Part shown: positions 55,021 through 63,337 of the stretch, in pieces
Numbering within the stretch: position 1 is the stretch's first letter
How the letters are laid out: each line of letters opens with the position of its first letter
Notes under the pieces: model-generated
The model's database searches: none
The model's input: only the letters and a program-made list of their open reading frames with translations
What the model was told of the DNA's origin: nothing
Program-made: the position numbers and the translations under genes
Source of the DNA: JBDIVL01 sp039794405
GTDB taxonomy: Bacteria > Planctomycetota > Brocadiia > Brocadiales > Brocadiaceae
Direction of reading: 5' to 3'
NCBI GenBank assembly: GCA_039794405.1
Contig: JBDIVL010000008.1
Span: forward strand, 38,623-102,622
Length of the DNA: 64,000 nucleotides

Positions 55021-55253
55021 ATGCCAATGAAAGGGTATACCGATTATAAACGGAGAGAGTTTTGTAATGATATAAAATGTTCAGTACAGGTGAACCTTAA
55101 CAATCAAAAGGAAGGTTCAGCTGAATACGAAAAGATTAGAGACATTTGCAAAACCGCTTGCAAATATACGCATATCAATTCCATCACTGGCTGATAGGAA
55201 AAGGATATTTAATTGTTAGACCTGAAAAGACAGGTGAAAATTGTCAACACTGA
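55021..55253 (+). pseudogene. Small Cys-rich ORF, apparently frameshifted
   Basis: An ORF begins at ATG 55012 or 55021 (GAAAAGG just upstream) and stops at 55194. It contains FCNDIKCSVQ and ICKTACKY, a four-Cys pattern suggesting metal binding. Reading on in the -1 frame from 55170 gives AYQFHHWLIGKGYLIVRPEK and stops at 55253, which looks like continuing protein. One missing base near 55168-55170 would join both into a ~75-residue protein. It may be a sequencing error, a pseudogene or programmed shift. I do not recognise the family with confidence. It lies directly upstream of the aldolase gene. Confidence 0.5.
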
Positions 55254-55282
55254 TACAAGGTGATAAAGGAGGAATGAAAACT

Positions 55283-56074
55283 ATGCCTTGGGGAATGAAA
55301 AATCGTTTATCTCAACTGATTAAACCAAATGGCCGCTGTATGTTTTTACCAATAGATCATGGATATTTTCAGGGTCCCACTTCAAAATTGGAAAGGCCAG
55401 GAGAAACTATTAAACCGATCATCGACTATGCAGATGCCCTCTTTTGCACCCGCGGGGTACTACGCTCAAGTATAAATCCCGTAAATAGTAAACCTATCAT
55501 TCTCAGGGTATCCGGAGGTACCAGTATGGTAGGAAAAGATCTGGCAAATGAATGCCTTACCACCTCAATAGAAGAGGCTATCCGCTTGAACGCCTCGGGC
55601 GTAGGGATTTCTGTTTTTATCGGCAGCGACTATGAACACCAGACGTTAGCAAGCCTTTCAAAGCTTGTTGACGAGGCAGAAAGATATGGCATTCCAGTAA
55701 TGGCTGTTACAGCAGTTGGAAGAGAGATGGAAAAACGGGATGCACGCTATCTCGCCTTATGCTGTCGTATCGCAGCGGAATTAGGTGCCCGGGTTGTAAA
55801 AACATACTGGTGTGAAAATTTTGAAAAAGTTACCAACGGCTGCCCTGTTCCAGTAGTCATGGCAGGTGGCCCAAAGACAAATTCAGACCTTGAGGTATTT
55901 GAGTTTGTTCATGATGGAATGCAGAAGGGCGCTATCGGTATAAACCTAGGTAGAAATATCTGGCAAAACGAACACCCCGTAGCCATGATCAAGGCACTCC
56001 GCGCTATTATCCATGAGAATGCAACAGCAAAACAGGCAAACGATATTTTTAATGCCGGAAAGAATAAAAAATAG
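55283..56074 (+). CDS. LsrF-like class I aldolase (DhnA/DeoC superfamily)
   Basis: Similar throughout to LsrF: the N-terminal WGMKNRLSQLIKPNG, PIDHGYFQGPTSKLERP, ADALFCTRGVLRS, SGGTSMVGKDL, SDYEHQTLASLSKLVDEAE, VVKTYWCENFEKVT and GINLGRNIWQ. The Schiff-base lysine is probably the K of VVKTYW. LsrF cleaves phosphorylated AI-2 product as a thiolase, but no lsr genes are here, so substrate is open; related enzymes are class I fructose-bisphosphate aldolases and archaeal-type ADH synthase. The frame opens at TTG 55241, but AAAGGAGG at 55265-55272 points to ATG 55283 (263 residues). First of four same-strand genes, 15 bases before the dehydrogenase. Confidence 0.85.
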   Translation: MPWGMKNRLSQLIKPNGRCMFLPIDHGYFQGPTSKLERPGETIKPIIDYADALFCTRGVLRSSINPVNSKPIILRVSGGTSMVGKDLANECLTTSIEEAIRLNASGVGISVFIGSDYEHQTLASLSKLVDEAERYGIPVMAVTAVGREMEKRDARYLALCCRIAAELGARVVKTYWCENFEKVTNGCPVPVVMAGGPKTNSDLEVFEFVHDGMQKGAIGINLGRNIWQNEHPVAMIKALRAIIHENATAKQANDIFNAGKNKK

Positions 56075-56089
56075 GAGTTTAAAAAATTT

Positions 56090-57121
56090 ATGCGTGTGGC
56101 AATGTATTATAACAACAGGGATATCCGGGTTGAGGAAATGCAAACCCCTCAAATTGGTCCGGGAGAATTGCTGGTAAAAGTAATGGCCAGTGGCATCTGC
56201 GGAAGCGACGTCATGGAATGGTACCGTATAAAAAAGGCCCCCCTTGTCTTAGGACATGAAATTGCCGGTGAGATAGTTGCAGTTGGAGAAGGAGTTAAGC
56301 GGTACAAGGTTGGAGATCGTGTAACCGTAGCCCATCATGTTCCTTGCAATACCTGCCACTACTGTCTGAGCGGACATTATTCAGTATGTGACACCCTGCG
56401 CACAACAAACTTCTATCCGGGTGGTTTTGCAGAATATATTCGTATTCCTCAAATCAATGTAGACCGCGGTACCTTTCTTCTGCCAGAGGAAGTATCCTTT
56501 GAAGAAGGGACCTTTGTTGAACCTCTGGCCTGCACGCTTCTCGGACAAAAGAAGGCGGGCCTGCGTCCCGGACAAACAATCCTCGTTATTGGCAGCGGTA
56601 TCTCCGGTTTACTTCATATCCAGTTAGCACGCACGTTAGGGGCAGGACGGATACACGCAGTAGACATCACTGAATATCGCTTGAATATGGCCAGACGGTT
56701 CGGTGCAGATGTTGTAATGCATGCGAAAGAGGACGTTCCCGCCTCTATACGCAAAAATAACAACGGGCGGTTGGCTGATCTTGTTATCGTATGCACAGGG
56801 GCTAATTCAGCCATACAGCAAGCATTAAGCTCAGTAGATAGGGGTGGAGCAATTCTTTTTTTTGCCCCTACAGAGCCGAACGTAACCGTCCCGGTTAAGC
56901 TCTGGGACCTTTGGCGTGATTGTAATTCAATTATCATGTCATACGCTGGTCCCCCGGATGATATGGCAGCATCAATCGAGCTGATCCGTACAGGCAGGGT
57001 AGCAGTACGTGATCTGATCACTCATAGAATAAGCCTTGCCGAAACCGCCCTGGGTTTTAAATTGGTTACTGAGGCAAAGGAGTCCGTCAAAGTCATTGTC
57101 GAGCCCCACCGCAGAGATTAA
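56090..57121 (+). CDS. Zinc-dependent alcohol dehydrogenase (MDR family)
   Basis: 343 residues. Catalytic zinc: C37 region GICGSDV and GHEIAGE. Structural zinc: CNTCHYCLSGHYSVC (four Cys). Rossmann GSGISG (about residue 170) for NAD(P)H. It resembles sorbitol/threonine-type dehydrogenases. It follows the LsrF-like aldolase by 15 bases, and a paired aldolase-dehydrogenase acting on a sugar-derived substrate is a reasonable inference. Substrate not determinable. Confidence 0.88.
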   Translation: MRVAMYYNNRDIRVEEMQTPQIGPGELLVKVMASGICGSDVMEWYRIKKAPLVLGHEIAGEIVAVGEGVKRYKVGDRVTVAHHVPCNTCHYCLSGHYSVCDTLRTTNFYPGGFAEYIRIPQINVDRGTFLLPEEVSFEEGTFVEPLACTLLGQKKAGLRPGQTILVIGSGISGLLHIQLARTLGAGRIHAVDITEYRLNMARRFGADVVMHAKEDVPASIRKNNNGRLADLVIVCTGANSAIQQALSSVDRGGAILFFAPTEPNVTVPVKLWDLWRDCNSIIMSYAGPPDDMAASIELIRTGRVAVRDLITHRISLAETALGFKLVTEAKESVKVIVEPHRRD

Positions 57122-57148
57122 AAATTACTTTGTAAACAAAGGTACAGT

Positions 57149-58369
57149 ATGGAAACAATCCAGAGATTCCCTTCAGATAACCTTGTAGACCATGTAAAAA
57201 AATACATGCAAAATGAGGAAAAGGATATTGTCGATTTTTCGTGCAAATTAATCAATACAAAAACCGAAAATCCCCCGGGAAACGAAGTTCTCGCCACCCA
57301 CATTGTTGAAAATTTTTTTCAATCTTTACAAATTCCCTATACAATCTTTGAAAAAATAAAGGGAAGATCAAATATTATCGGATACATAGGCAAAAGAGAC
57401 CAAACATATAAAGCCCCTACCCTGCTGGTTGCATGCCATTTAGATGTAGTACCTGCCGGTGATGACTGGAAAAGGAACCCATTTGAGGCATGGGTAGAAA
57501 ACGGACGTATCTACGGTAGGGGTGCATCGGATAATAAGGGACAATTGGCTTCGTTAATGGCTGTTGCAAAATTTCTTAAAGAGAATGAGCATGCATTAAA
57601 AGGCCAATTCCTCTTAGCGGGCGTTGCCGATGAAGAACGGGGATCCACCCTGGGACTGGAATACTTACTTAATGAATGTGACATCAGCGCAGACTTTGCT
57701 ATCATTCCTGATGTCGCTCATAATATGCAAATAATCGATGTAACGGAAAAAGGTACCCTATTTTTAGAAATAATCTCGCATGGCAAACAAGCCCACGGCT
57801 CAAGACCGGAAATGGGAATCAATGCTATAGGGAACATGATTCTTTTATTAGAAGGCATAAAACGATTAAAATTCAGATATACCTCCCACCCGCTTCATAC
57901 ACCACCTACAATAAATCTTGGCTCTATCCACAGCGGAACGGCCCCGAATATCGTACCAGCACTCTGTAAGGCACAATTAGACATCCGCTATTTGCCCGGA
58001 GATTCTTCGGACACTATTATTAACGATATAAAAAACATTATCAAAAAAGTTGAGGGAGAATATCCGGCACGTTTCGATCTGAAAATCATCTCCGATCAGC
58101 CTCCGACTACTGTACCTGTCGATAACCCGTTGGTAGAGCTCATCTCAAAACATACGGTTTCTATCCTGGGAACACCTCCTCAGCCCAAAGGATTATCGGG
58201 CGCTACGGTAACAAAGCAGCTCATACAAAAGGGGATTACCGCAGTCGGATTTGGTCCGGGCGACGAGGCGGAGGCACATGCGACACACGAATCAATCAGC
58301 ATTAAGGAACTTATTGATTTTGCAAAAATCATGACTTTAATTGCCCTTGATATGTTAACGAAGGACTAA
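57149..58369 (+). CDS. M20 family metallopeptidase (ArgE/DapE/CPG2 type)
   Basis: 406 residues. Zinc ligands in ACHLDVVPAGDDW (His, Asp nearby), GRGASDNKGQ (bridging Asp) and DEERGST (catalytic Glu pair), then the dimerisation domain (TLFLEIISHGKQAHGSRP) and a final HATHESI His. It hydrolyses an N-acyl amino acid or dipeptide such as succinyl-diaminopimelate or acetylornithine; which one is not clear. Cytoplasmic. The distance to the dehydrogenase (27 bases) suggests one transcript. Confidence 0.87.
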   Translation: METIQRFPSDNLVDHVKKYMQNEEKDIVDFSCKLINTKTENPPGNEVLATHIVENFFQSLQIPYTIFEKIKGRSNIIGYIGKRDQTYKAPTLLVACHLDVVPAGDDWKRNPFEAWVENGRIYGRGASDNKGQLASLMAVAKFLKENEHALKGQFLLAGVADEERGSTLGLEYLLNECDISADFAIIPDVAHNMQIIDVTEKGTLFLEIISHGKQAHGSRPEMGINAIGNMILLLEGIKRLKFRYTSHPLHTPPTINLGSIHSGTAPNIVPALCKAQLDIRYLPGDSSDTIINDIKNIIKKVEGEYPARFDLKIISDQPPTTVPVDNPLVELISKHTVSILGTPPQPKGLSGATVTKQLIQKGITAVGFGPGDEAEAHATHESISIKELIDFAKIMTLIALDMLTKD

Positions 58370-58420
58370 ATACACGCAAGCAACTGGCACGGAGAAACCA
58401 AAGCAAAAAAGTATGCAAGC

Positions 58421-59155
58421 ATGAAGACATACGTAATGATTCCTACTTATAATGAAAAAGAAAATATAGGAAACCTAATCCGGGAAATCTTAAGCCTGAA
58501 GATTCCAAGTCTTCACATCGTTGTTGTAGATGACAATTCACCTGATGGCACTTCTGAGATTGTGAAAGAATTATCAAAAGAACATCGCGAGGTTGAACTT
58601 TTTCTCAGAACAACGGGAAAGGGAAGGGGTTCTGCCGGTATTGCCGGTTTCCGATATGCTTTGGAACATGGAGCGGATTATGTGGTAGAAATGGATGCGG
58701 ATTTTTCCCACCATCCAAAATATATTCCATACCTATTGAAGGCGATACAGGATGCGGATATGGTTATTGGTTCCCGGTTTGTGAATGGAGGCAAAGATGT
58801 TAACAGGGGTATTTTCCGCAGGATCATCACACTTCTCGCAGGTATATATGTAAAAATTTTACTGGGACTAAAAATTAGAGATGTATCTTCCGGTTACCGA
58901 TGTTTTAAAAGGAAAGTATTAGAGGCGATCGAACTAGACTCCATGGTTTCTACAGGTCCATCTATTGTGTCAGAGGTTTTCTACAGGACACATTTGAAAG
59001 GATTCTCAATTACGGAAATACCAATTGAATTTATGGACCGAGTACACGGCCAAACGAAATTAAACTCCATAATCCTCATAAAAACCTTACTCATGGTTTT
59101 GAAGCTAAAACAACTCCACAAAAAAGGACTCCTGTTCCGGTCATCTCCCTCCTAA
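58421..59155 (+). CDS. Polyprenol-phosphate mannosyltransferase-like GT2
   Basis: 244 residues of the Dpm1-like GT2 family. MIPTYNEKENIGNLI at the start, VVVDDNSPDGT (nucleotide and metal), EMDADFSHHPKYI (DxD metal motif), GSRFVNGG and SSGYRCFKRKVLEAI. No C-terminal membrane helix pair, so a soluble or peripheral form. Makes polyprenyl-phosphate-linked sugar used by membrane GT-C enzymes, and the TMTC-like protein at 7595-9763 could be such a user (inferred). Last gene of the plus-strand group. Confidence 0.88.
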   Translation: MKTYVMIPTYNEKENIGNLIREILSLKIPSLHIVVVDDNSPDGTSEIVKELSKEHREVELFLRTTGKGRGSAGIAGFRYALEHGADYVVEMDADFSHHPKYIPYLLKAIQDADMVIGSRFVNGGKDVNRGIFRRIITLLAGIYVKILLGLKIRDVSSGYRCFKRKVLEAIELDSMVSTGPSIVSEVFYRTHLKGFSITEIPIEFMDRVHGQTKLNSIILIKTLLMVLKLKQLHKKGLLFRSSPS

Positions 59156-59273
59156 CCCAACAAAACGAAGAGAAGAAAGACATAATGGTTAAGGATATGG
59201 CGCTATAGCATCCAACAGATGAAACCGAACATCACATAATAAAACAAAATGAACCACGATTTGATTAAACCAT

Positions 59274-59297
59274 CACGGACAAACGAGTTTGTCCGTG
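59274..59297. terminator. Perfect hairpin between convergent genes
   Basis: CACGGACAAAC and GTTTGTCCGTG, 11-bp perfect stem with a 2-base loop, between the GT2 gene (plus) and the RACE-like gene (minus). No T-tract. A bidirectional terminator is possible. Confidence 0.5.
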
Positions 59298-59338
59298 CCA
59301 CCCGATCTAAAATACTGTTCGGTCTCATCTCTTGAGTA

Positions 59339-60994
59339 CTATAGCTTTTCCATTTTAGGAAAATACATTTCCCTGATAAAAGTGCTTTCAAATTCAGGAA
59401 TCCGGGACAATTCCAGAACCTCAGCAGTCCTAGCAATGTGATCTGCTTTATTCAGCAGTTTTTTGTTCAGGGTCATCCTTATTGCCCCTTCTAAACTTGA
59501 ATTGCCAACGAAGAAAATCCTTGCATTTTTTAATGCCGGGAAAAAGCCTATCATAAAAAGCCCCTCTTCCTTCAGGTGATAGCCAAATGCCCCTGCAACA
59601 ATAACCGTTTTAACGTCTTCCGGTTTTATATTGCACGTAGTAAACAAAATCTCTATTCCTGCCCTAATGGCTGCCTTCGCCAATTGGACTTGCCGTATAT
59701 CTTCCTGCGATACGGATACACCGGCTGCTAATTGGAAATGCCGTTTCCCGCTTTTTTCAAACAAATATTTTTTATAGCCCGTGGAAACCTCACCATCACT
59801 ATTCTGTAAACGACCCCTGGAATTGACAAGCCCGGTTCTTACAAGTTCTGATACTAAATCCAAAAGCCCGCTCCCGCATATGCCCCTCGGCTGACCATTA
59901 CCTATGATTTCCAAAGAAAGCTCATCTCCCAGGCTCACATGCTCAATCGCACCTTCGGACGCCCTCATGCCAGAGCTTATAGTCATTCCCTCGAAACAGG
60001 GGCCTGCGGCAGTAGAGGAAGCTACCATCCTGCCGTCGAGCAAAAGAACTAATTCACCATTAGTACCTATATCCAGAAAAAGGGCAGGTGTTTCTGTGGA
60101 TTCGGGGCCGGTCACCAGGAGCCCGGAAACTATGTCTCCACCAATATAGGCAGAGATACAGGGAAATGTCGTCACAGGGGCATACTTTGCAATACCAATG
60201 GCAAGCCTTTCTGCTGTCGTTGTGCAGGTATCAAGCACCTCGGCCTTATAGGGATACTCGCCTATCTTTTTTATCTCCTTATTCAAGAATATATGCTGCA
60301 TCGTAGTGTTGCCTGCACCCGTAAGTTGGCAGATATTCTCAGGCTTCACATCACACTTACTACACAGAGCTTTTATCAGCAGATTGACACTGGCGATAAG
60401 TTCCTTGTGCATCGTCTGGAGTCCGTCCCGTCGTGATGCAGAGTATTTTATCCGCGACATGACATCATGGCCGTAATATACAAGGGGATTAAGTAACGAG
60501 GAATTACCCAGCACTTCTCCACAATGGAAATCGACCAACGATGCAACCAGCGTTGTTGTGCCAATATCAAGAGCTATCCCATAAGATTGTGTCCTTGTAT
60601 CACCATCCTCGATTGAAACAACCTTGTCACCAATAGAAACCCTTGTAGAACAGAATCCCTGACCATCCTCAATTACCTCTTTTCTTATCACCGGATCAAT
60701 ATCGGTCACCCCAGCACTTTTTGCATAAAAACCTTCAACTATTTTTAAGGTCTGTTTCTCATGTGAAGGAATAAGCACCTCAGTATCGGTCTCTACAGGT
60801 GTCCTGCAGGCAAGTACCGTATTAAGTGCATTATTTGCCTTTACCTGTACGAGATCTTTTCCGCATCTACCCACACCATTGCATGGACCTTCGATGTGGA
60901 TGCCAAGTATCCTTGCTGCTTCCAGAATAGTAATACCTTTTGGTATCATCCCTGCGGTTCTTGAAGGATAAAAGGTTACTCTTACATACTCCAC
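59339..60994 (-). CDS. Reductive activator of corrinoid proteins (ASKHA, DUF4445) with N-terminal ferredoxin
   Basis: Uses ATP to re-reduce inactive Co(II) corrinoid to Co(I). I take GTG 60994 (552 residues, VEYVRVTFYPS) because GGAGG precedes it; the frame reaches ATG 61120, adding 42 atypical residues. Domains: [2Fe-2S] ferredoxin (CNGVGRCGKD...LACRT), linker, then the ASKHA actin-like domain with GIALDIGTTTLVASL, GAGNTTMQHI, FLDIGTNGELVL, GICGSGLLDL and AGAFGYHL. The third ferredoxin Cys is Asp (C-x5-C-x2-D), which may change the cluster. It is the last gene of the corrinoid cassette, 258 bases after the methyltransferase. Confidence 0.9.
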   Translation of the reverse strand: MEYVRVTFYPSRTAGMIPKGITILEAARILGIHIEGPCNGVGRCGKDLVQVKANNALNTVLACRTPVETDTEVLIPSHEKQTLKIVEGFYAKSAGVTDIDPVIRKEVIEDGQGFCSTRVSIGDKVVSIEDGDTRTQSYGIALDIGTTTLVASLVDFHCGEVLGNSSLLNPLVYYGHDVMSRIKYSASRRDGLQTMHKELIASVNLLIKALCSKCDVKPENICQLTGAGNTTMQHIFLNKEIKKIGEYPYKAEVLDTCTTTAERLAIGIAKYAPVTTFPCISAYIGGDIVSGLLVTGPESTETPALFLDIGTNGELVLLLDGRMVASSTAAGPCFEGMTISSGMRASEGAIEHVSLGDELSLEIIGNGQPRGICGSGLLDLVSELVRTGLVNSRGRLQNSDGEVSTGYKKYLFEKSGKRHFQLAAGVSVSQEDIRQVQLAKAAIRAGIEILFTTCNIKPEDVKTVIVAGAFGYHLKEEGLFMIGFFPALKNARIFFVGNSSLEGAIRMTLNKKLLNKADHIARTAEVLELSRIPEFESTFIREMYFPKMEKL

Positions 60995-61079
60995 GTAATG
61001 CCAGCCTCCATTTATATTTTTAATTAATAAATCAGGGATTTTGTAATAATTTAACTTTTTAAAAATCCAATGGACATAA

Positions 61080-61200
61080 AAAATAATGTAGCCCGTTAGG
61101 GGCGATTTGTTTGTAGCCAAATAAAATTCAATAGGGTAAATAGCTCTGTTGAAGCGGCCTGTATATGACTAATGGATAAACAGGTCGCTCCTACGAAACT
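61080..61200. repeat. Degenerate intergenic repeat with imperfect hairpin
   Basis: AGCGGCCTGT (61153-61162) pairs with ACAGGTCGCT (61180-61189) with one mismatch, in the gap between the RACE-like and UroD-like genes. Confidence 0.4.
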
Positions 61201-61252
61201 TATAGATAATACGTTTTCAAAAGACTAAATTGTTAAGAAATTTCAAAGTTTG

Positions 61253-62275
61253 TCATAGCATACCAGTCTTTACTACTTCTGCCATAGCCTTTATATGTTT
61301 AACCGGTGTTTTGGCGCTCAGGCCACATGCGGGGGCAAGGATATCGATACCAAAATTTAAAAGATTCTTCGATACCTTATGTATTGTATGTGAAGGGCCA
61401 TTCTGTAAAAGTCTCGTACATACATTGCCCATTAACCTCTTTTCTGGAAGTTTAACTTTCACATCTCTTATGTTTGCGATTGAATCTACACTGATGCATT
61501 CGGAAGTAATCCATTTGAGGGGTTCGTAAATAGAATTTACATTTCCACAGATATGCACAATGACCGGTCTGCTTAATGCATGCATATAAGTTATCATTTT
61601 ATTTAAATACGGAAGTGCAAATTCCCTGAACATTTTTGGACCAAGTATTTCACCAGTTGCAGAAGGATCGGATATCATGATAACATCCGCACCACTCTTT
61701 ATAAGGGCTTCACCATACCTGATACTATTGTCTGTTAAGAACACAAAAAAATCATGAACCTCTTTGGGATCCCTTTTCAATGCCTTCAGGAGCAGTGCTG
61801 CATCGACCAGGGAACCAGCAAGGCTTAACGGGCCTACCAAATTGCCTATTACAGCAGTATCAGGCATCGTTTTCTTTAATATCCCGGTACAGGTAAGGAT
61901 TACAGGAAGGCGGCCGTCCTCATAGGGGTTAAGTTCTTTTAAATTTTTCCATTCTTGAACCGATGAGAGCGGGTAGTTTACCATATGGGGACTGGTAATC
62001 TCATCTCCATCTTCAACTTCTCCTCCCAGGGCTTCTGCTTCAACGGTCATACAAAAAGGAATACCGAGATTTTCAACCCCGGTCTCCTTGTGCATGGCAA
62101 TTGCAAGCATAGCCATTTTCTCTGCATCCCTATGTACTTTCGGCCAACGGCAGCCCGTTCGTACCATAACTTCCCTGCTGGCCATGGTCATCATGCCACC
62201 GGGGCAGACGATGGGCGGCCTGTCAACCCTTTTCCCATAAAGAACGTTAAGAAGTCTTTCTTTTTCTGTCATCAT
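61253..62275 (-). CDS. UroD-family corrinoid methyltransferase (MtaA/CmuA-like) 2
   Basis: 340 residues, uroporphyrinogen-decarboxylase fold. Members such as MtaA and MtbA move methyl groups between a corrinoid protein and a thiol or folate acceptor. The zinc site H-x-C...C is present as VHICGNV and LAPACGLS; true heme-pathway UroD lacks it. The N-terminal TEKERLLNVLYGKRVDRPP is typical of the methyltransferase branch. It follows the first UroD-type gene by nine bases. Direction of transfer (demethylating a substrate or methylating the acceptor) is unknown. Confidence 0.88.
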   Translation of the reverse strand: MMTEKERLLNVLYGKRVDRPPIVCPGGMMTMASREVMVRTGCRWPKVHRDAEKMAMLAIAMHKETGVENLGIPFCMTVEAEALGGEVEDGDEITSPHMVNYPLSSVQEWKNLKELNPYEDGRLPVILTCTGILKKTMPDTAVIGNLVGPLSLAGSLVDAALLLKALKRDPKEVHDFFVFLTDNSIRYGEALIKSGADVIMISDPSATGEILGPKMFREFALPYLNKMITYMHALSRPVIVHICGNVNSIYEPLKWITSECISVDSIANIRDVKVKLPEKRLMGNVCTRLLQNGPSHTIHKVSKNLLNFGIDILAPACGLSAKTPVKHIKAMAEVVKTGML

Positions 62276-62284
62276 ATATGAAAA

Positions 62285-63337
62285 TTAGTTCAAATTGATG
62301 GGGAGTCGTGCATATCTCCTCCCCGCATCGAGAAAGGCGACAATATTCTCATGCGGTGTATGAATGGGCACTTCACAGCCCGTGGCAACGACAAATCCTC
62401 CGGGATTATCAGATGCCTTCATTACACAATCCTTAATCATCCCCGTTATAATCTCCGGATTTCCCTTAAGCATACCCTCTGCAGGGCTTACATTTCCCAT
62501 TAAACAAACCTTTTCTCCAACCAGTTTCTTGGCTTCCAGAAGGTCAATGTTATCTATACTTAAGATATCGGCTCCGCTTTCTGCCATACACTGTATCACC
62601 CTTTTTGTCTTCCCGCAGATATGAAGTACACCTGGAATGTTGTAAGAATGGATCCGTGCATATACCTCTTTCAAATATGGTAAGACAAATTCCCTGAAAT
62701 GTTTTTCGCTTATCATAGAACCTGTTGCTATGGGTTCTACAGTAACTGGTACACCACCGGCCTTTACATAAGCATCTATAAGGTTCTTGACTGACTGGGT
62801 AGCAACCCTCATCAGGGTATGGATCAATTCAGGGTCTGTATAAAGTTCCTTTATAAAGGTTTCCGTCCCCCGCAAAGCCGCCGAAGTGGTAAAAGGTGCA
62901 CCTATGACAGGCACGATAAAAACCTCATCTCCAATTGCATCTACACATCGTTTTATTGCTTCGAGGTACACAGGTATCCTGCCGTCTTTCTCCGGATCGA
63001 CCGGTTTCAGTTTCTTGATATCTTCTCTTGTTTGTATATACGGGGTCTCCACCTGCGGGGCATCGTCCTCCGGAAAGCTCATTCTGGTACCCATGGCCTC
63101 TGCCAATGTAGAAGTCGTGGAAAAGATGTAAACAACATCATGGCGGTATTTTTTAAAGCAGGCGATATTGGCATCCCCCATATTTTTACCGTTAGTACAG
63201 AAATCCCTCACCTTTAAGTTCAGGCTTCTGGATGCAAAATTAAGAATTAAAGGGCTGACAAGGAGTCTGTCAATTTTCTTCCCTTGCAAAATTGCCAGAA
63301 ACCTTTCTTTTGGTGTCATCTCATCGGTATGGTTCAT
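62285..63337 (-). CDS. UroD-family corrinoid methyltransferase (MtaA/CmuA-like) 1
   Basis: 350 residues with MTPKERFLAILQGKKIDRL at the N-terminus and the zinc triad LHICGKTK and VATGCEVP. It is only moderately similar to the neighbouring UroD-type protein, so the two likely serve different half-reactions (substrate demethylase and methyl acceptor enzyme). Its ATG overlaps the corrinoid protein stop by four bases (ATGA). Together with the corrinoid protein this is a three-component methyltransferase system by architecture. Confidence 0.88.
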   Translation of the reverse strand: MNHTDEMTPKERFLAILQGKKIDRLLVSPLILNFASRSLNLKVRDFCTNGKNMGDANIACFKKYRHDVVYIFSTTSTLAEAMGTRMSFPEDDAPQVETPYIQTREDIKKLKPVDPEKDGRIPVYLEAIKRCVDAIGDEVFIVPVIGAPFTTSAALRGTETFIKELYTDPELIHTLMRVATQSVKNLIDAYVKAGGVPVTVEPIATGSMISEKHFREFVLPYLKEVYARIHSYNIPGVLHICGKTKRVIQCMAESGADILSIDNIDLLEAKKLVGEKVCLMGNVSPAEGMLKGNPEIITGMIKDCVMKASDNPGGFVVATGCEVPIHTPHENIVAFLDAGRRYARLPINLN

